DNA of 29,848 nt from a virus. The notes under the pieces are model-generated. The model was given only the letters and a program-made list of their open reading frames with translations, was not told where the DNA came from and ran no database searches. Positions within the stretch are counted from its first letter, which is position 1. The number at the start of each line of letters is the position of its first letter. The DNA lies in the IMG/VR virus record IMGVR_UViG_3300022836_000029, positions 1-29,848 of that record; one strand, 5' to 3'. The position numbers were made by a program, and so were the translations under genes. Shown one piece after another: positions 9,678 to 17,711 of this stretch.

Positions 9678-10124
9678 ATGTCAAAAATACCACTACCAGA
9701 ACGAGGCCAGCCAGTAGATACGTCCTACATCTATCAAATAGCCAACGCTGTCAATGAGCTAGCTACACAGCTATCTCCCACAACGGGGAGATACACATCA
9801 ATCGACACCGCCGCAGCCCAGACGCAAAACGTTAGAACCTCAGATGCCAGGATTGTTGGAGGGTACGTAGCTGTTTCGAACAACTCTTCAACCAGCCCCG
9901 ATGGTGAGGGTAGCTTTAGCTACAACTATAGCGACTTCGCTTATGCCCCTATCGTAACGGCCACGCCCATACTCATCGAAGGTACAGCCACAGAGTCTGG
10001 TAAAGACATTGTAGTTGTTTTAACAAAAGTCACAAACAACAGGGTCGAGGGAATCGTTAGGTTCAACACTATCGGCGTTGCCTCAGTAGGTATTAATCTT
10101 TTAATTGTCGGCATTCCTGTATAG
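9678..10124 (+). CDS. probable tail fibre/receptor-contact protein
   Basis: A 148-residue protein. Residues about 5-30 are helical (YIYQIANAVNELATQL), followed by a Ser/Thr/Asn-rich beta region. The part around DGEGSFSYNYSDFAYAPIV, followed by strands ending in GINLLIVGIPV, resembles compact trimeric fibre-tip or H-type-lectin-like domains at the ends of tail modules; this is inference from pattern, not a firm family match. No Shine-Dalgarno sequence is visible before the ATG; instead TATAAT ends six bases before it, suggesting leaderless expression. It is the last gene of the tail cluster. Confidence 0.55.
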   Translation: MSKIPLPERGQPVDTSYIYQIANAVNELATQLSPTTGRYTSIDTAAAQTQNVRTSDARIVGGYVAVSNNSSTSPDGEGSFSYNYSDFAYAPIVTATPILIEGTATESGKDIVVVLTKVTNNRVEGIVRFNTIGVASVGINLLIVGIPV

Positions 10125-10132
10125 GTTGCGGC

Positions 10133-10654
10133 ATGGATAGAGAATTATATAACAGTGCCCCTGTAATCCCAGGGAGTAAGAGGGTCTGGTTCTTAAACGG
10201 ATGCCTGGTTCGGAAGTATCACTTTAGTCAGGCCAACGGAATCATGTCTGTATTTAATATTAATAAAAATCAGATTGAAAGCTGCCTAATCTCTGATTTT
10301 AAAAGAAAGAGGCTGAGAGCCTACACAGTAAAAGAAACGGCAAGTCTAGTCAGTCGTCACACAAAACATATGTATCGGCTGATGCACCAGGGAATTATTC
10401 CGCCACCTATGGGGGCCACGGAGAATGGGGTTCGTACCTGGGGAGTCAGGGCCTACTACTCAGAAGTAGAGGTTAGAGAGATCCGTGATATTATTGCCTC
10501 AAGGCACATGGGGCGTCCAAGAAAAGACGGACTCATAACAAACGACAAAACTCCAACGGTACAGGAGTTGACACGACGCCTAGGAGATGGTATCCTTACA
10601 TATACGAAGAAAGCAAACGGAGACTTCGTCCCAATTTGGAACGAATCTATATAA
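10133..10654 (+). CDS. helix-turn-helix DNA-binding protein (MerR/excisionase-like)
   Basis: A 173-residue protein. Residues about 64-92 read YTVKETASLVSRHTKHMYR followed by a short LMHQGIIPPP wing, the pattern of a MerR/excisionase-type winged helix: a helix-turn-helix followed by a Gly-Ile-Ile-Pro wing. Residues 127-133, GRPRKDG, resemble an AT-hook and would add minor-groove contacts. It therefore probably binds DNA and may regulate phage transcription. The gene stands alone between the tail cluster and the replication genes, and a promoter-like sequence for the replication genes lies within its own 3' end. The ribosome binding site is weak. No catalytic recombinase is nearby, so a role as excisionase is unlikely; a transcription switch factor is the better guess. 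Confidence 0.7.
   Translation: MDRELYNSAPVIPGSKRVWFLNGCLVRKYHFSQANGIMSVFNINKNQIESCLISDFKRKRLRAYTVKETASLVSRHTKHMYRLMHQGIIPPPMGATENGVRTWGVRAYYSEVEVREIRDIIASRHMGRPRKDGLITNDKTPTVQELTRRLGDGILTYTKKANGDFVPIWNESI
10568..10596 (+). promoter_or_regulatory. promoter candidate, TTGACA-17-TATCCT with TGG extension
   Basis: A perfect -35 TTGACA (10568-10573) is followed after 17 bases by TATCCT (10591-10596), preceded by TGG as in extended -10 promoters. It lies inside the 3' end of the HTH gene and about 75 bases before the ATG at 10671, which has a strong ribosome binding site. It is well placed to start transcription of the replication block separately from the tail genes. Confidence 0.4.
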
Positions 10655-10670
10655 CCCAGGAGGTTATTGT

Positions 10671-10877
10671 ATGGAGCAAGACAAGACAAGAGTCAAGGTT
10701 GGTCTAGGTTACACAATGAATCTAGGAAACTTCCAGTCACTGAGAATCGATATCGGTGTTGAGGATTCTCAGCGAGAGGGTGAGCACGCTAGCGAAACGT
10801 TCGACAGGGTCTACAGCTTTGTGGAGCAGAAGCTTTCCGATAAGATTGCAGCGGAGACAAACAAGAGCGACGACTAA
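10671..10877 (+). CDS. conserved-looking small hypothetical protein
   Basis: A 68-residue acidic protein starting at the ATG at 10671, chosen because AGGAGG lies seven bases upstream; the frame is open further upstream (to 10587), but that would overlap the HTH gene deeply. The N-terminal half is beta-like (KVGLGYTMNLGNFQSLRI) and the C-terminal half is an amphipathic helix (TFDRVYSFVEQKLSDKI). I do not know its function. As the first gene after a promoter-like site and directly upstream of the helicase pair, it may be an early or replication accessory protein. It ends in TAATG with the next gene. Confidence 0.65.
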   Translation: MEQDKTRVKVGLGYTMNLGNFQSLRIDIGVEDSQREGEHASETFDRVYSFVEQKLSDKIAAETNKSDD

Positions 10878-11185
10878 TGGCCGAGCGCAAAGATCGAATG
10901 GCCTTGCTTAGCCGGTATGCGAAACTGCATAAAATTCGGTATGACGCCCGCCCTTTACACAACATTAACCGCGAACAGTGGGCCGCAGACAACCTTGTAG
11001 AGTCTTACACTCTATATGGTTGTTACGATCTGCTTGATTATTATTTTGAGGTGAAACAGCATCCATCATGGAAACACTTCGCTAACTATGCTGATCAAAT
11101 ATTAAACGCACAAAAAGATACCCAAAAGGATAACGACGAACGTGCCGAAAGGCGCAGATTGGCAAGGTTGTGGCTACATGAGTAA
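10877..11185 (+). CDS. hypothetical protein upstream of the replicative helicase
   Basis: A 102-residue, mostly helical, charged protein starting in a TAATG overlap. It contains an aromatic-rich centre (YTLYGCYDLLDYYFEV, then HPSWKHFANYADQIL) and a strongly charged C-terminus (DDNDERAERRRLAR-like). No known motif is recognised. Because it lies immediately upstream of, and overlaps by eight bases, the DnaB-like helicase gene, a helicase loader or helicase-interacting role is a reasonable guess from context only. Confidence 0.6.
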   Translation: MAERKDRMALLSRYAKLHKIRYDARPLHNINREQWAADNLVESYTLYGCYDLLDYYFEVKQHPSWKHFANYADQILNAQKDTQKDNDERAERRRLARLWLHE

Positions 11186-12401
11186 CACAGAAGCAAAAGT
11201 ACTTTCTGCGGTTCTTGAGGATAAGCAGGTTCACGTACTACTCCAGGCAAACATTAGTGGTCTTCTTCGTACACACGGTGACGTCTGGGAATTTGTTCGT
11301 AACTACTTCGAGAACAACTCGGTAGTACCCCCTGTCTCTTTGGTTATTGAAAAGTTCAGAGACTTCGATGTTCTCCCAGATGTTGGTTCGACAAAGTATC
11401 ATCTGGGAGAGCTTCAAGTTGAATATCTAAACGATAGCCTGAAAGATGTTCTTAGATTAGCCGCAACTGAGGTTCAATCAGGTAACGGATCAGAAGCTTT
11501 AGAAAACTTAATTGGCCAAACGGCAGAGCTAAAAAAGAACACCTCTACCATTAGAGATATTGATGCTACAGATACCGCCTCAGCCATTGCCTATTTTGAG
11601 GACGTTCAGAGGCAAAACGCTCTTGGGCACCGAGGAATTAAGACGGGTCTTCCAGGATTTGATAACTACCTCCCGTCAGGAATTATGCCTGGACAGCTAG
11701 GGGTATTCTTGGCCTATCCTGGAATTGGCAAGTCTTGGCTAGCCCTTTATTTTGCGGTACAGGCATGGAAACAGGGGAAGTCTCCAATGATTATTAGCCT
11801 TGAAATGTCTGAGACCGAAGTCCGTAACAGAATCTTTACCATTATGGGAGAAGGCCTGTGGTCCCACAGAAAGCTCAGCTCAGGAGAGGTAGAGCTAGAC
11901 ACTCTTCGTATGTGGCACGAGAAGCATGTACAGGGCAAGCCAGAGTTTCATATTATCTCAAACGATTCTGGAGGAGAAATCAATCCCTCCGTTCTTCGTG
12001 GAAAGATTGACCAATATAAGCCAGACTTCGTCATTGTGGATTATCTACAGCTTATGAGTCCCAACCAGAAGTCTGAAAGTGAAACGGTACGTATGAAAAA
12101 CCTTTCACGAGAACTAAAGCTTATGGCGATTAGTGAGGAAGTTCCCATCATAGCAATCTCCTCAGCTACACCAGACGATGTGACAAAACTAGACACCGTA
12201 CCAACTCTGGGACAGACCGCATGGTCTAGACAGATTGCCTATGATGCTGACTTTGTCCTAGCTTTGGGTCGTGGAGCGAATAGTGATGTTATGGAATGTG
12301 TCTTTAGGAAAAACAGGAACGGATTCATGGGGGAATTCATGATTCAGGTAGACTTTGACAAAGGACACTATAAGTACAAAGACGTGGAAGATATGATTTA
12401 A
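11178..12401 (+). CDS. dnaB: replicative DNA helicase, DnaB-like
   Basis: This 407-residue protein is a RecA-fold ATPase of the DnaB family that would unwind the fork as a hexamer. The start at 11178 (MSNTEAKVL) is preferred over 11142 because it overlaps the previous gene by only eight bases. Residues 1-130 form a small helical N-terminal domain like the DnaB primase-contact domain. The ATPase core has a Walker A G182-I-G-K185-S186 and a Walker B strand ending at D288 in FVIVDYLQL, which is the DnaB-specific motif. FRKNRNG near the C-terminus matches the DNA-binding/arginine-finger region. Together with the primase downstream it makes a primosome pair, with one unknown gene between them. Confidence 0.92.
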   Translation: MSNTEAKVLSAVLEDKQVHVLLQANISGLLRTHGDVWEFVRNYFENNSVVPPVSLVIEKFRDFDVLPDVGSTKYHLGELQVEYLNDSLKDVLRLAATEVQSGNGSEALENLIGQTAELKKNTSTIRDIDATDTASAIAYFEDVQRQNALGHRGIKTGLPGFDNYLPSGIMPGQLGVFLAYPGIGKSWLALYFAVQAWKQGKSPMIISLEMSETEVRNRIFTIMGEGLWSHRKLSSGEVELDTLRMWHEKHVQGKPEFHIISNDSGGEINPSVLRGKIDQYKPDFVIVDYLQLMSPNQKSESETVRMKNLSRELKLMAISEEVPIIAISSATPDDVTKLDTVPTLGQTAWSRQIAYDADFVLALGRGANSDVMECVFRKNRNGFMGEFMIQVDFDKGHYKYKDVEDMI

Positions 12402-12410
12402 AACAAGCAT

Positions 12411-12416
12411 TATACT
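12411..12416 (+). promoter_or_regulatory. TATACT -10 candidate for a leaderless start
   Basis: TATACT lies in the 21-base gap after the helicase gene. Six bases separate it from the ATG at 12423, so the predicted transcript would begin at the ATG itself. No Shine-Dalgarno sequence precedes that ATG. No good -35 box is present, which keeps confidence low. Confidence 0.25.
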
Positions 12417-12422
12417 GGTTAG

Positions 12423-12749
12423 ATGACCAATGTACGACACAAGCCAATAAAGAGATTCGAGCTAGAAGGCACGATTTACGACGACGCTCAGATCTACAGG
12501 TTAAAGAATGAGTACATAAGACTTGTTACTCTACAAATGAGAATTTCGGGGTACGTCCCAAGAATAGACATTGCGCCAGACTTCAATATAGAGTATAATG
12601 AGAAGACACAAAGTTTTAATTTTAAACTGTCAGTATACGCAATTTACGTAGGAAAAAGGAAAAGCGAATGGATCTTCGGAGTAAACGTAACAAGCATAGT
12701 TCCTATTCAGCCGAGCAAGTCAAAAGAATTCTTGCCGGAAGTGGAATAG
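12423..12749 (+). CDS. hypothetical protein between helicase and primase
   Basis: A 108-residue protein that I do not recognise functionally. The N-terminal half is basic and helical (FELEGTIYDDAQIYRLKNE), the centre is beta-like (IEYNEKTQSFNFKLSVYAI). Its coding pattern is continuous, and its C-terminal 27 codons overlap the primase start by 82 bases in another frame, which is unusually long for this genome. There is no ribosome binding site before the ATG (see the -10 candidate at 12411). Position between helicase and primase suggests a replication accessory role, for example primosome assembly; this is inference. Confidence 0.6.
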   Translation: MTNVRHKPIKRFELEGTIYDDAQIYRLKNEYIRLVTLQMRISGYVPRIDIAPDFNIEYNEKTQSFNFKLSVYAIYVGKRKSEWIFGVNVTSIVPIQPSKSKEFLPEVE

Positions 12750-13612
12750 ATATTCAGTCAGAGGTTGACACTGACTATATCATTTTTTGCCCTTACCACG
12801 GAAATCACCGTACACCTGCCGGAGAAATCGATAAGATCACCGGAACCTTCTTCTGCTTTTCTTGTCGTCACGTCACAGACCTCATTGAGTTTGTCATGCA
12901 ACAAACATCGAGAACCTACTTTGAGGCATCCAGATTCATCAAGAGCAAAGAGGTCTTGACCAACCTAGAATCAGAGATTAATCAAAAACTTATCGAGAAG
13001 CCTTTGTACGTACAATTTGACGTGTCGGAGGTAGAACGCCTCTCCACCGCCGCCCTACAGTCTGCCAGGGCCAAAGACTACTACCTGGGTCGGAATATCT
13101 CAAAAGCTTCTGTGGTCAGGTTTTCTCTAGGATACTCAGAGGTTAGAGACATGGTGACAATTCCTATCCACGCTCCTGACGGTATGCTGGTTGGATTTGT
13201 GGGTCGTTCTGTCGAGGGTAAGGATTTCAAAAATACGCCAAAGCTACCCAAAGGAAAGACCTTATTCAATCTGCACAGGGTAAAGTCTTCTAGACAGGTA
13301 TACGTAGTAGAATCATCCTTTGATGCGATTCGACTTGACCAGTGTGGCCTTTCAGCTGTTGCCTCACTGGGAGCAAGCGTCTCCGCCTTTCAGGTCGATT
13401 TGCTAAAAAAATACTTCAATGATATAATTGTCATTGCGGACAATGATGAAGCAGGGAATACAATGGCCACCAATCTACAAGATAAACTTGGCTCAAGCGT
13501 ATCGATTCTTCGTCTAGATCAAAAATATAAAGATGTTGGGGAAATGGACGACGAAGCAATCAGAGCTCTAAGCTTTGACTTCGATGCGTCCATCGCGGCA
13601 CTCTTAAAATAA
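12668..13612 (+). CDS. dnaG: DNA primase, DnaG-like
   Basis: The 314-residue protein would synthesise RNA primers. The N-terminal CHC2-type zinc site is C41-x2-H44 ... C63-x2-C66 (CPYHGNH and FCFSC). The Toprim catalytic centre follows, with E215 in VVESSFDA and D258-N-D260 in IADNDEAG; SLGASVS lies between. It is shorter than bacterial DnaG and lacks the C-terminal helicase-binding domain. The ATG at 12668 has AAAGGA about ten bases upstream and retains the helix before the zinc finger (YSAEQVKRILAGSGI); a later start would cut this, so the long overlap with the preceding gene seems real. Confidence 0.9.
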   Translation: MDLRSKRNKHSSYSAEQVKRILAGSGIDIQSEVDTDYIIFCPYHGNHRTPAGEIDKITGTFFCFSCRHVTDLIEFVMQQTSRTYFEASRFIKSKEVLTNLESEINQKLIEKPLYVQFDVSEVERLSTAALQSARAKDYYLGRNISKASVVRFSLGYSEVRDMVTIPIHAPDGMLVGFVGRSVEGKDFKNTPKLPKGKTLFNLHRVKSSRQVYVVESSFDAIRLDQCGLSAVASLGASVSAFQVDLLKKYFNDIIVIADNDEAGNTMATNLQDKLGSSVSILRLDQKYKDVGEMDDEAIRALSFDFDASIAALLK

Positions 13613-13662
13613 AAGATATAACACATATCAATGCGTACCAATAAAAAACAAAGGAGCACCAA

Positions 13663-14334
13663 ATGAGTATAACAAAAGGGCTTGCAAACATCAATGCACT
13701 GCTAGACAAGCCAAAGTACGATGGAGACAAGGCTCGCGTTCGCTGGCTTAAGCTAGCCGATGGTCAGGCTGTTCGGATTCGATTCATGGAAGAGCTGGAC
13801 GAAGAGTCTGCCAACTATGCAGAGAGTCGTGGACTTTCTCTAGTTGTTAGAGAGCACACCAATCCAAAAGACTTCCGTCGCAAGGCGGTAGACACAATGG
13901 AGGAAGAGGGTCGTGACTGGGCAGAAGAAATGCACCAGAAGGACCGTACTGCTGGATGGAAGGGCCGCCTTCGCTTTTACTGCAACGTTCTTGTCGATGA
14001 CGGCATCGAAGCTCCCTTCGTCGCAATCTGGTCGATGGGGGTTAGCAAGCAGTCCTCGTTCAATACACTTCGTGAGTACACCCTGGAAACAGGAAGTCTT
14101 TCGAATCTGTCTTGGAAGCTCAAGCGTAACGGACAGGGAACAGAGACGAACTACACTCTGATTCCTTCTGGTCCCGATGCTGAGCCCTTTGACTGGGAAA
14201 GCCACGAGCCATTCGACTTGAACCTGGCTTTGACTCAGATTCCTTACGCAGAGCAAGAGGCATTCTATCTTGGCTTTGACAATGTGGGGGCCACCTCTGT
14301 GACAGCTTCCTCTTCAACAGGTTCGGACTGGTAA
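13663..14334 (+). CDS. ssb: single-stranded DNA-binding protein (phage type)
   Basis: A 223-residue protein with a good AGGAG site before its ATG. The family resemblance is to single-strand binding proteins of large actinophages, themselves distantly like T4 gp32: an N-terminal basic helical segment, then a beta-barrel-like core (RLRFYCNVLVDDG, then EAPFVAIWSMG) and a flexible acidic/Ser-rich C-terminus ending in STGSDW. The C-terminal tail is the part that recruits other replication proteins in SSBs. Its place between primase and polymerase supports the assignment. The family lacks a strict motif, so the call rests on architecture, C-terminus and neighbours. It closes the first replication block before a hairpin terminator. 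Confidence 0.65.
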   Translation: MSITKGLANINALLDKPKYDGDKARVRWLKLADGQAVRIRFMEELDEESANYAESRGLSLVVREHTNPKDFRRKAVDTMEEEGRDWAEEMHQKDRTAGWKGRLRFYCNVLVDDGIEAPFVAIWSMGVSKQSSFNTLREYTLETGSLSNLSWKLKRNGQGTETNYTLIPSGPDAEPFDWESHEPFDLNLALTQIPYAEQEAFYLGFDNVGATSVTASSSTGSDW

Positions 14335-14353
14335 GAACCTCTAGCGACGAATA

Positions 14354-14390
14354 GGATTGGGCTGTAGGGGGTTATCTACAGCCCAATTCC
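14354..14390 (+). terminator. hairpin terminator candidate after ssb
   Basis: ATTGGGCTGTAG (14356-14367) and CTACAGCCCAAT (14376-14387) form a perfect 12-bp stem with an eight-base loop GGGGTTAT; two further G-C pairs are possible across a one-base bulge. It lies 21 bases after the ssb stop and before the polymerase gene. No U-tract follows (TCCCTCAAG), so it may be a weak terminator or an mRNA-stabilising hairpin. Confidence 0.6.
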
Positions 14391-14432
14391 CTCAAGAATT
14401 AATCATAAATATTTAAGAAAGGTTTGTTTTAG

Positions 14433-17400
14433 GTGAGTAACAGCTATAACGCTCTTCATGTACATTCTCATTTCAGCCTTTTCGACGGAATCGCTACTCC
14501 TTTGGAGTACGTTCTTCGTGCGAAAGAGATTGGAATGGATGCTATTTCTATTACAGATCATGGATCCCTATCAGGTCACAGAGAAATGTATAGAACAGCG
14601 AAGGAGCATGGACTTAAGCCAATACTTGGCGTGGAGGGCTATATTACCGAGGATCGTCTTGACCAACGAGACCGCGACAGTAGAGAAGGTCCACTGGACC
14701 TGATCTACAACCATATAATCCTCCTAGCTAAGGACAAGAAGGGGTTAGAAAATCTCAATAAACTCAATGAGATTGGGTGGACTGAGGGATTCTACAAGAA
14801 GCCTCGTATTGACTATGAAGTTTTAGAAAAGTATAAAGAAGGAATCATTGTCACTTCTGGATGCCGCAGTGGATCCGTAGCGAAAGCTATTGAAGCTGGG
14901 GAGCTCGCGGAAGCAAAGAGGCAGATTGAGTGGCACAAGCGCGTCTTTGGCGACGACTATTACATTGAGGTTATGCCTCACAATCCCGCAGACATGAATC
15001 TCGCCCTACTAGAGCTAGCCGACGAATTCGGGGTAAAGCCAGTAGTGACTCCAGACTGCCACCATGCACACGTAGGGCAAAAAGACATTCAGGAAATCAA
15101 GCTTATTCTTAACACTTATAGCAATAAGGTTCAGAAGGATTCTACCTTTGATAAGTCTACTAAGTTTGACAACCTGAAAGATAAGCTTAACTATCTTTAT
15201 GGTGAAAGAGATATCACGTTTAACGACTTTGACATTCACTTAATGTCTGACGAAGAAATGCGCTCAGCGATGAGTGCGCAGGGTATTGACCGTGAAGACA
15301 TTTACTCTAGCACCCACGAGATTGCAGACAAGATCTTAGACTACAAGATTGAAGACCACCACGACCTGCTACCTGTTCAGTACCAGAACCCAGACAAGGA
15401 GCTACGCACCCTAGCTCTCGAAGGGCTGACTGAGCTTGGACTAGAGCAGAAGCAGGAATACCTGGACAGAATTGAAGAGGAAATGGACGTCATTTCTGCA
15501 AAGAACTTTGGTCCTTATTTCTTGGTTGTTAGGTCTATGATTTCTTGGGCTAAGAAAGAGGATATCATGGTGGGCCCTGGTCGAGGCTCGGCGGCTGGAT
15601 CCTTGCTTTGCTACGTGCTGGGCATTACTGATATCGACCCCATCAAACACGGTCTTCTGTTCTTTCGTTTCATCAACCCCGAGCGTGGAGACATGCCTGA
15701 TATCGATACTGACATTCAGGACTCCCGCCGAGAAGAGGTCAAAGACTATCTTGTTAGACAGTACAAGCACGTAGCCTCCATTGCAACCTTCTTGCAGTTT
15801 AAAGACAAGGGTGTTGTGCGAGATATTGCTCGGGTGCTTCACGTACCACTCACAGACGTAAACAAGGTCCTTAAGCTTGTCGATACTTGGGATGAATACT
15901 GCATGTCCAAGCAAACAGCTTGGTTCAGAGAGAAGTACCCAGAGATTGAGCAGTACGGAGAACAGCTTCGAGGAAGAATTCGCGGTACAGGAATTCACGC
16001 CGCTGGAGTAGTTACCAGTAAGAACCCAATCTTCCGCTATGCACCCATGGAGACCAGAAACTCTCCAGGGAGCGGTGGGAGGATCCCTGTGGTTGCCGTA
16101 GACATGGAAGAGGCAGAAAGAATTGGCCTCATCAAGATTGATGCTCTTGGGCTAAAGACTCTGAGTGTAATCAAAGACACTCTTAATATCATCAAGAAAA
16201 GACACAGAAAAGATTTGAGCCTTAAGTCAATAGATATGGAAGACTCAAACGTATACGAAATGCTTTCCTTTGGACACACAAAAGGAGTCTTTCAGTGTGA
16301 AGCCACCCCTTACACAAACCTTCTGATTAAAATGGGGGTAAAAAACTTTAATGAGCTAGTAGCCTCTAACGCTTTGGTGCGCCCAGGAGCAATGAACACC
16401 ATCGGAAAGGACTACATTGCCAGAAAGCATGGCAAGCAGAAGATTTCCTTTACTCACGAGATTATGAAGAGCTACACCGCTGAGACCTATGGCTGTGTCC
16501 TTTACCAGGAGCAGGTCATGCAGGCCTGTGTTAATCTTGCAGGAATGTCTATGGCTGATGCCGACAAGGTTCGTAAGATTATTGGTAAGAAGAAGGATGC
16601 TAAAGAGTTTGACATATTCAAGGATAGGTTTGTGAATGGAGCATCAAAGCATATCTCTCCAAACGTAGCCAAGGATCTGTGGCACGACTTCGAGGCCCAC
16701 GCGGGGTATTCTTTTAACAAATCTCACGCCGTAGCATACTCTACAGTATCTTACTGGACAGCATGGTTGAAGTATTACTACCCACTAGAGTTTATGTTCG
16801 CCATGCTCAAGAACGAGAAGGACAAGGATGCTCGTACAGAGTACCTAATTGAGGCTAAGAGAATGGGCATCCCTATCAGACTTCCCCACGTAAACGAGTC
16901 CGATGCAGACTTTAAAATTGAAGGCAAGGCGATTCGCTTTGGGCTATCAGGGATTAAGTTTATCTCTGACACCATTGCCTCTAAGTATATTGCGGCCAGG
17001 CCCTTTATCTCTTACGCGGAGCTCGAAGAGTTCTCAAGCAAAAAGGGGAGCGGAGTAAACGCTAGAGCTCTTAACTCTCTAAAGTTTGTTGGCGCGGCAA
17101 GCTTTCTGGACAATCCAAGAGACGAAGTTGCGATTAGGGAGTCCTTGTATGAGTACCTAAACCTTCCTGAGTTTAGCGTTACGGTGCCTTCTCACTACCA
17201 CGCTTTTATAAAAGACGTTTGTGAGTTTGAGGAGAAGGGTTCCTTCTTGCTGATGGGCATGATTAAAAATATTAAAAGAGGCAAGGGGTGGTCGAGGGTA
17301 GAAATTCTTGATAAGACTGGGTCTGTAGATATCTTTGATGAAGAGCAGACGACGATTGAAACAGGAAAGATGTATATTCTTCTGGCTAGCGACAACAGAA

Positions 17401-17711
17401 TCGTCTCCGCAATTCCAGCGGAAGGCGCTCAGCAGTCCGACGCTGCAATCATCAAGTTCTTAAACTACAAGATGTTACCCTATGGTGACGACGAAATGTT
17501 TGTTGTATCCTTCAAGCCTCGAATGACAAAGGCTGGTAAAAAGATGGCAACACTTACCTTAGCAGACACAAGCAGAGACCTTCACCCAGTGTTGGTCTTT
17601 CCCACAGCGTTTGCCAAGGCATATATGAAGATTCAAGAGGGAAGCTCCTACAAATTCTCTTTTGGAAAAACGAAGGACGGAACAGTAATATTGGAGGATA
17701 TACATGTTTGA
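14433..17711 (+). CDS. dnaE: DNA polymerase III alpha subunit (DnaE type) with PHP domain
   Basis: This 1092-residue protein is the replicative C-family polymerase. The GTG at 14433 is used, with AAGAAAGG upstream. Residues 1-270 are the PHP domain; all nine positions that bind metals in active PHP domains appear kept: H9, H11, D18, H43, E68, H94, C144, D208, H210. The polymerase core follows, with GPGRGSAAGS and the catalytic aspartates D423, D425 (PDIDTDI) and D570 (KIDALGLKTL). A helix-hairpin-helix and an OB-fold (LLMGMIKNIKRGKG) occupy the C-terminal 300 residues. It is slightly shorter than bacterial DnaE. It follows the hairpin at 14354 and overlaps the MazG-like gene by eight bases. 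A separate exonuclease is encoded at 19477. Confidence 0.95.
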   Translation: MSNSYNALHVHSHFSLFDGIATPLEYVLRAKEIGMDAISITDHGSLSGHREMYRTAKEHGLKPILGVEGYITEDRLDQRDRDSREGPLDLIYNHIILLAKDKKGLENLNKLNEIGWTEGFYKKPRIDYEVLEKYKEGIIVTSGCRSGSVAKAIEAGELAEAKRQIEWHKRVFGDDYYIEVMPHNPADMNLALLELADEFGVKPVVTPDCHHAHVGQKDIQEIKLILNTYSNKVQKDSTFDKSTKFDNLKDKLNYLYGERDITFNDFDIHLMSDEEMRSAMSAQGIDREDIYSSTHEIADKILDYKIEDHHDLLPVQYQNPDKELRTLALEGLTELGLEQKQEYLDRIEEEMDVISAKNFGPYFLVVRSMISWAKKEDIMVGPGRGSAAGSLLCYVLGITDIDPIKHGLLFFRFINPERGDMPDIDTDIQDSRREEVKDYLVRQYKHVASIATFLQFKDKGVVRDIARVLHVPLTDVNKVLKLVDTWDEYCMSKQTAWFREKYPEIEQYGEQLRGRIRGTGIHAAGVVTSKNPIFRYAPMETRNSPGSGGRIPVVAVDMEEAERIGLIKIDALGLKTLSVIKDTLNIIKKRHRKDLSLKSIDMEDSNVYEMLSFGHTKGVFQCEATPYTNLLIKMGVKNFNELVASNALVRPGAMNTIGKDYIARKHGKQKISFTHEIMKSYTAETYGCVLYQEQVMQACVNLAGMSMADADKVRKIIGKKKDAKEFDIFKDRFVNGASKHISPNVAKDLWHDFEAHAGYSFNKSHAVAYSTVSYWTAWLKYYYPLEFMFAMLKNEKDKDARTEYLIEAKRMGIPIRLPHVNESDADFKIEGKAIRFGLSGIKFISDTIASKYIAARPFISYAELEEFSSKKGSGVNARALNSLKFVGAASFLDNPRDEVAIRESLYEYLNLPEFSVTVPSHYHAFIKDVCEFEEKGSFLLMGMIKNIKRGKGWSRVEILDKTGSVDIFDEEQTTIETGKMYILLASDNRIVSAIPAEGAQQSDAAIIKFLNYKMLPYGDDEMFVVSFKPRMTKAGKKMATLTLADTSRDLHPVLVFPTAFAKAYMKIQEGSSYKFSFGKTKDGTVILEDIHV

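Noticed and set aside
10133-10654. HTH protein as an excisionase of a temperate phage
   Set aside because: No integrase, attachment site or repressor is visible; the gene is placed between lytic modules.
12765-12780. TTGACA followed by TATAT in the primase gene
   Set aside because: The boxes are only about five bases apart, so they cannot act together as a promoter.
13840-14256. 138-codon minus-strand frame inside ssb
   Set aside because: No ribosome binding site, no family resemblance, fully inside a gene with a good start and terminator.
15441-15998. Open reading frame of 185 codons on the minus strand within the polymerase gene
   Set aside because: It lies wholly antisense to well-defined Pol III motifs, has no ribosome binding site or recognisable domain, and reflects the codon bias of the real gene.
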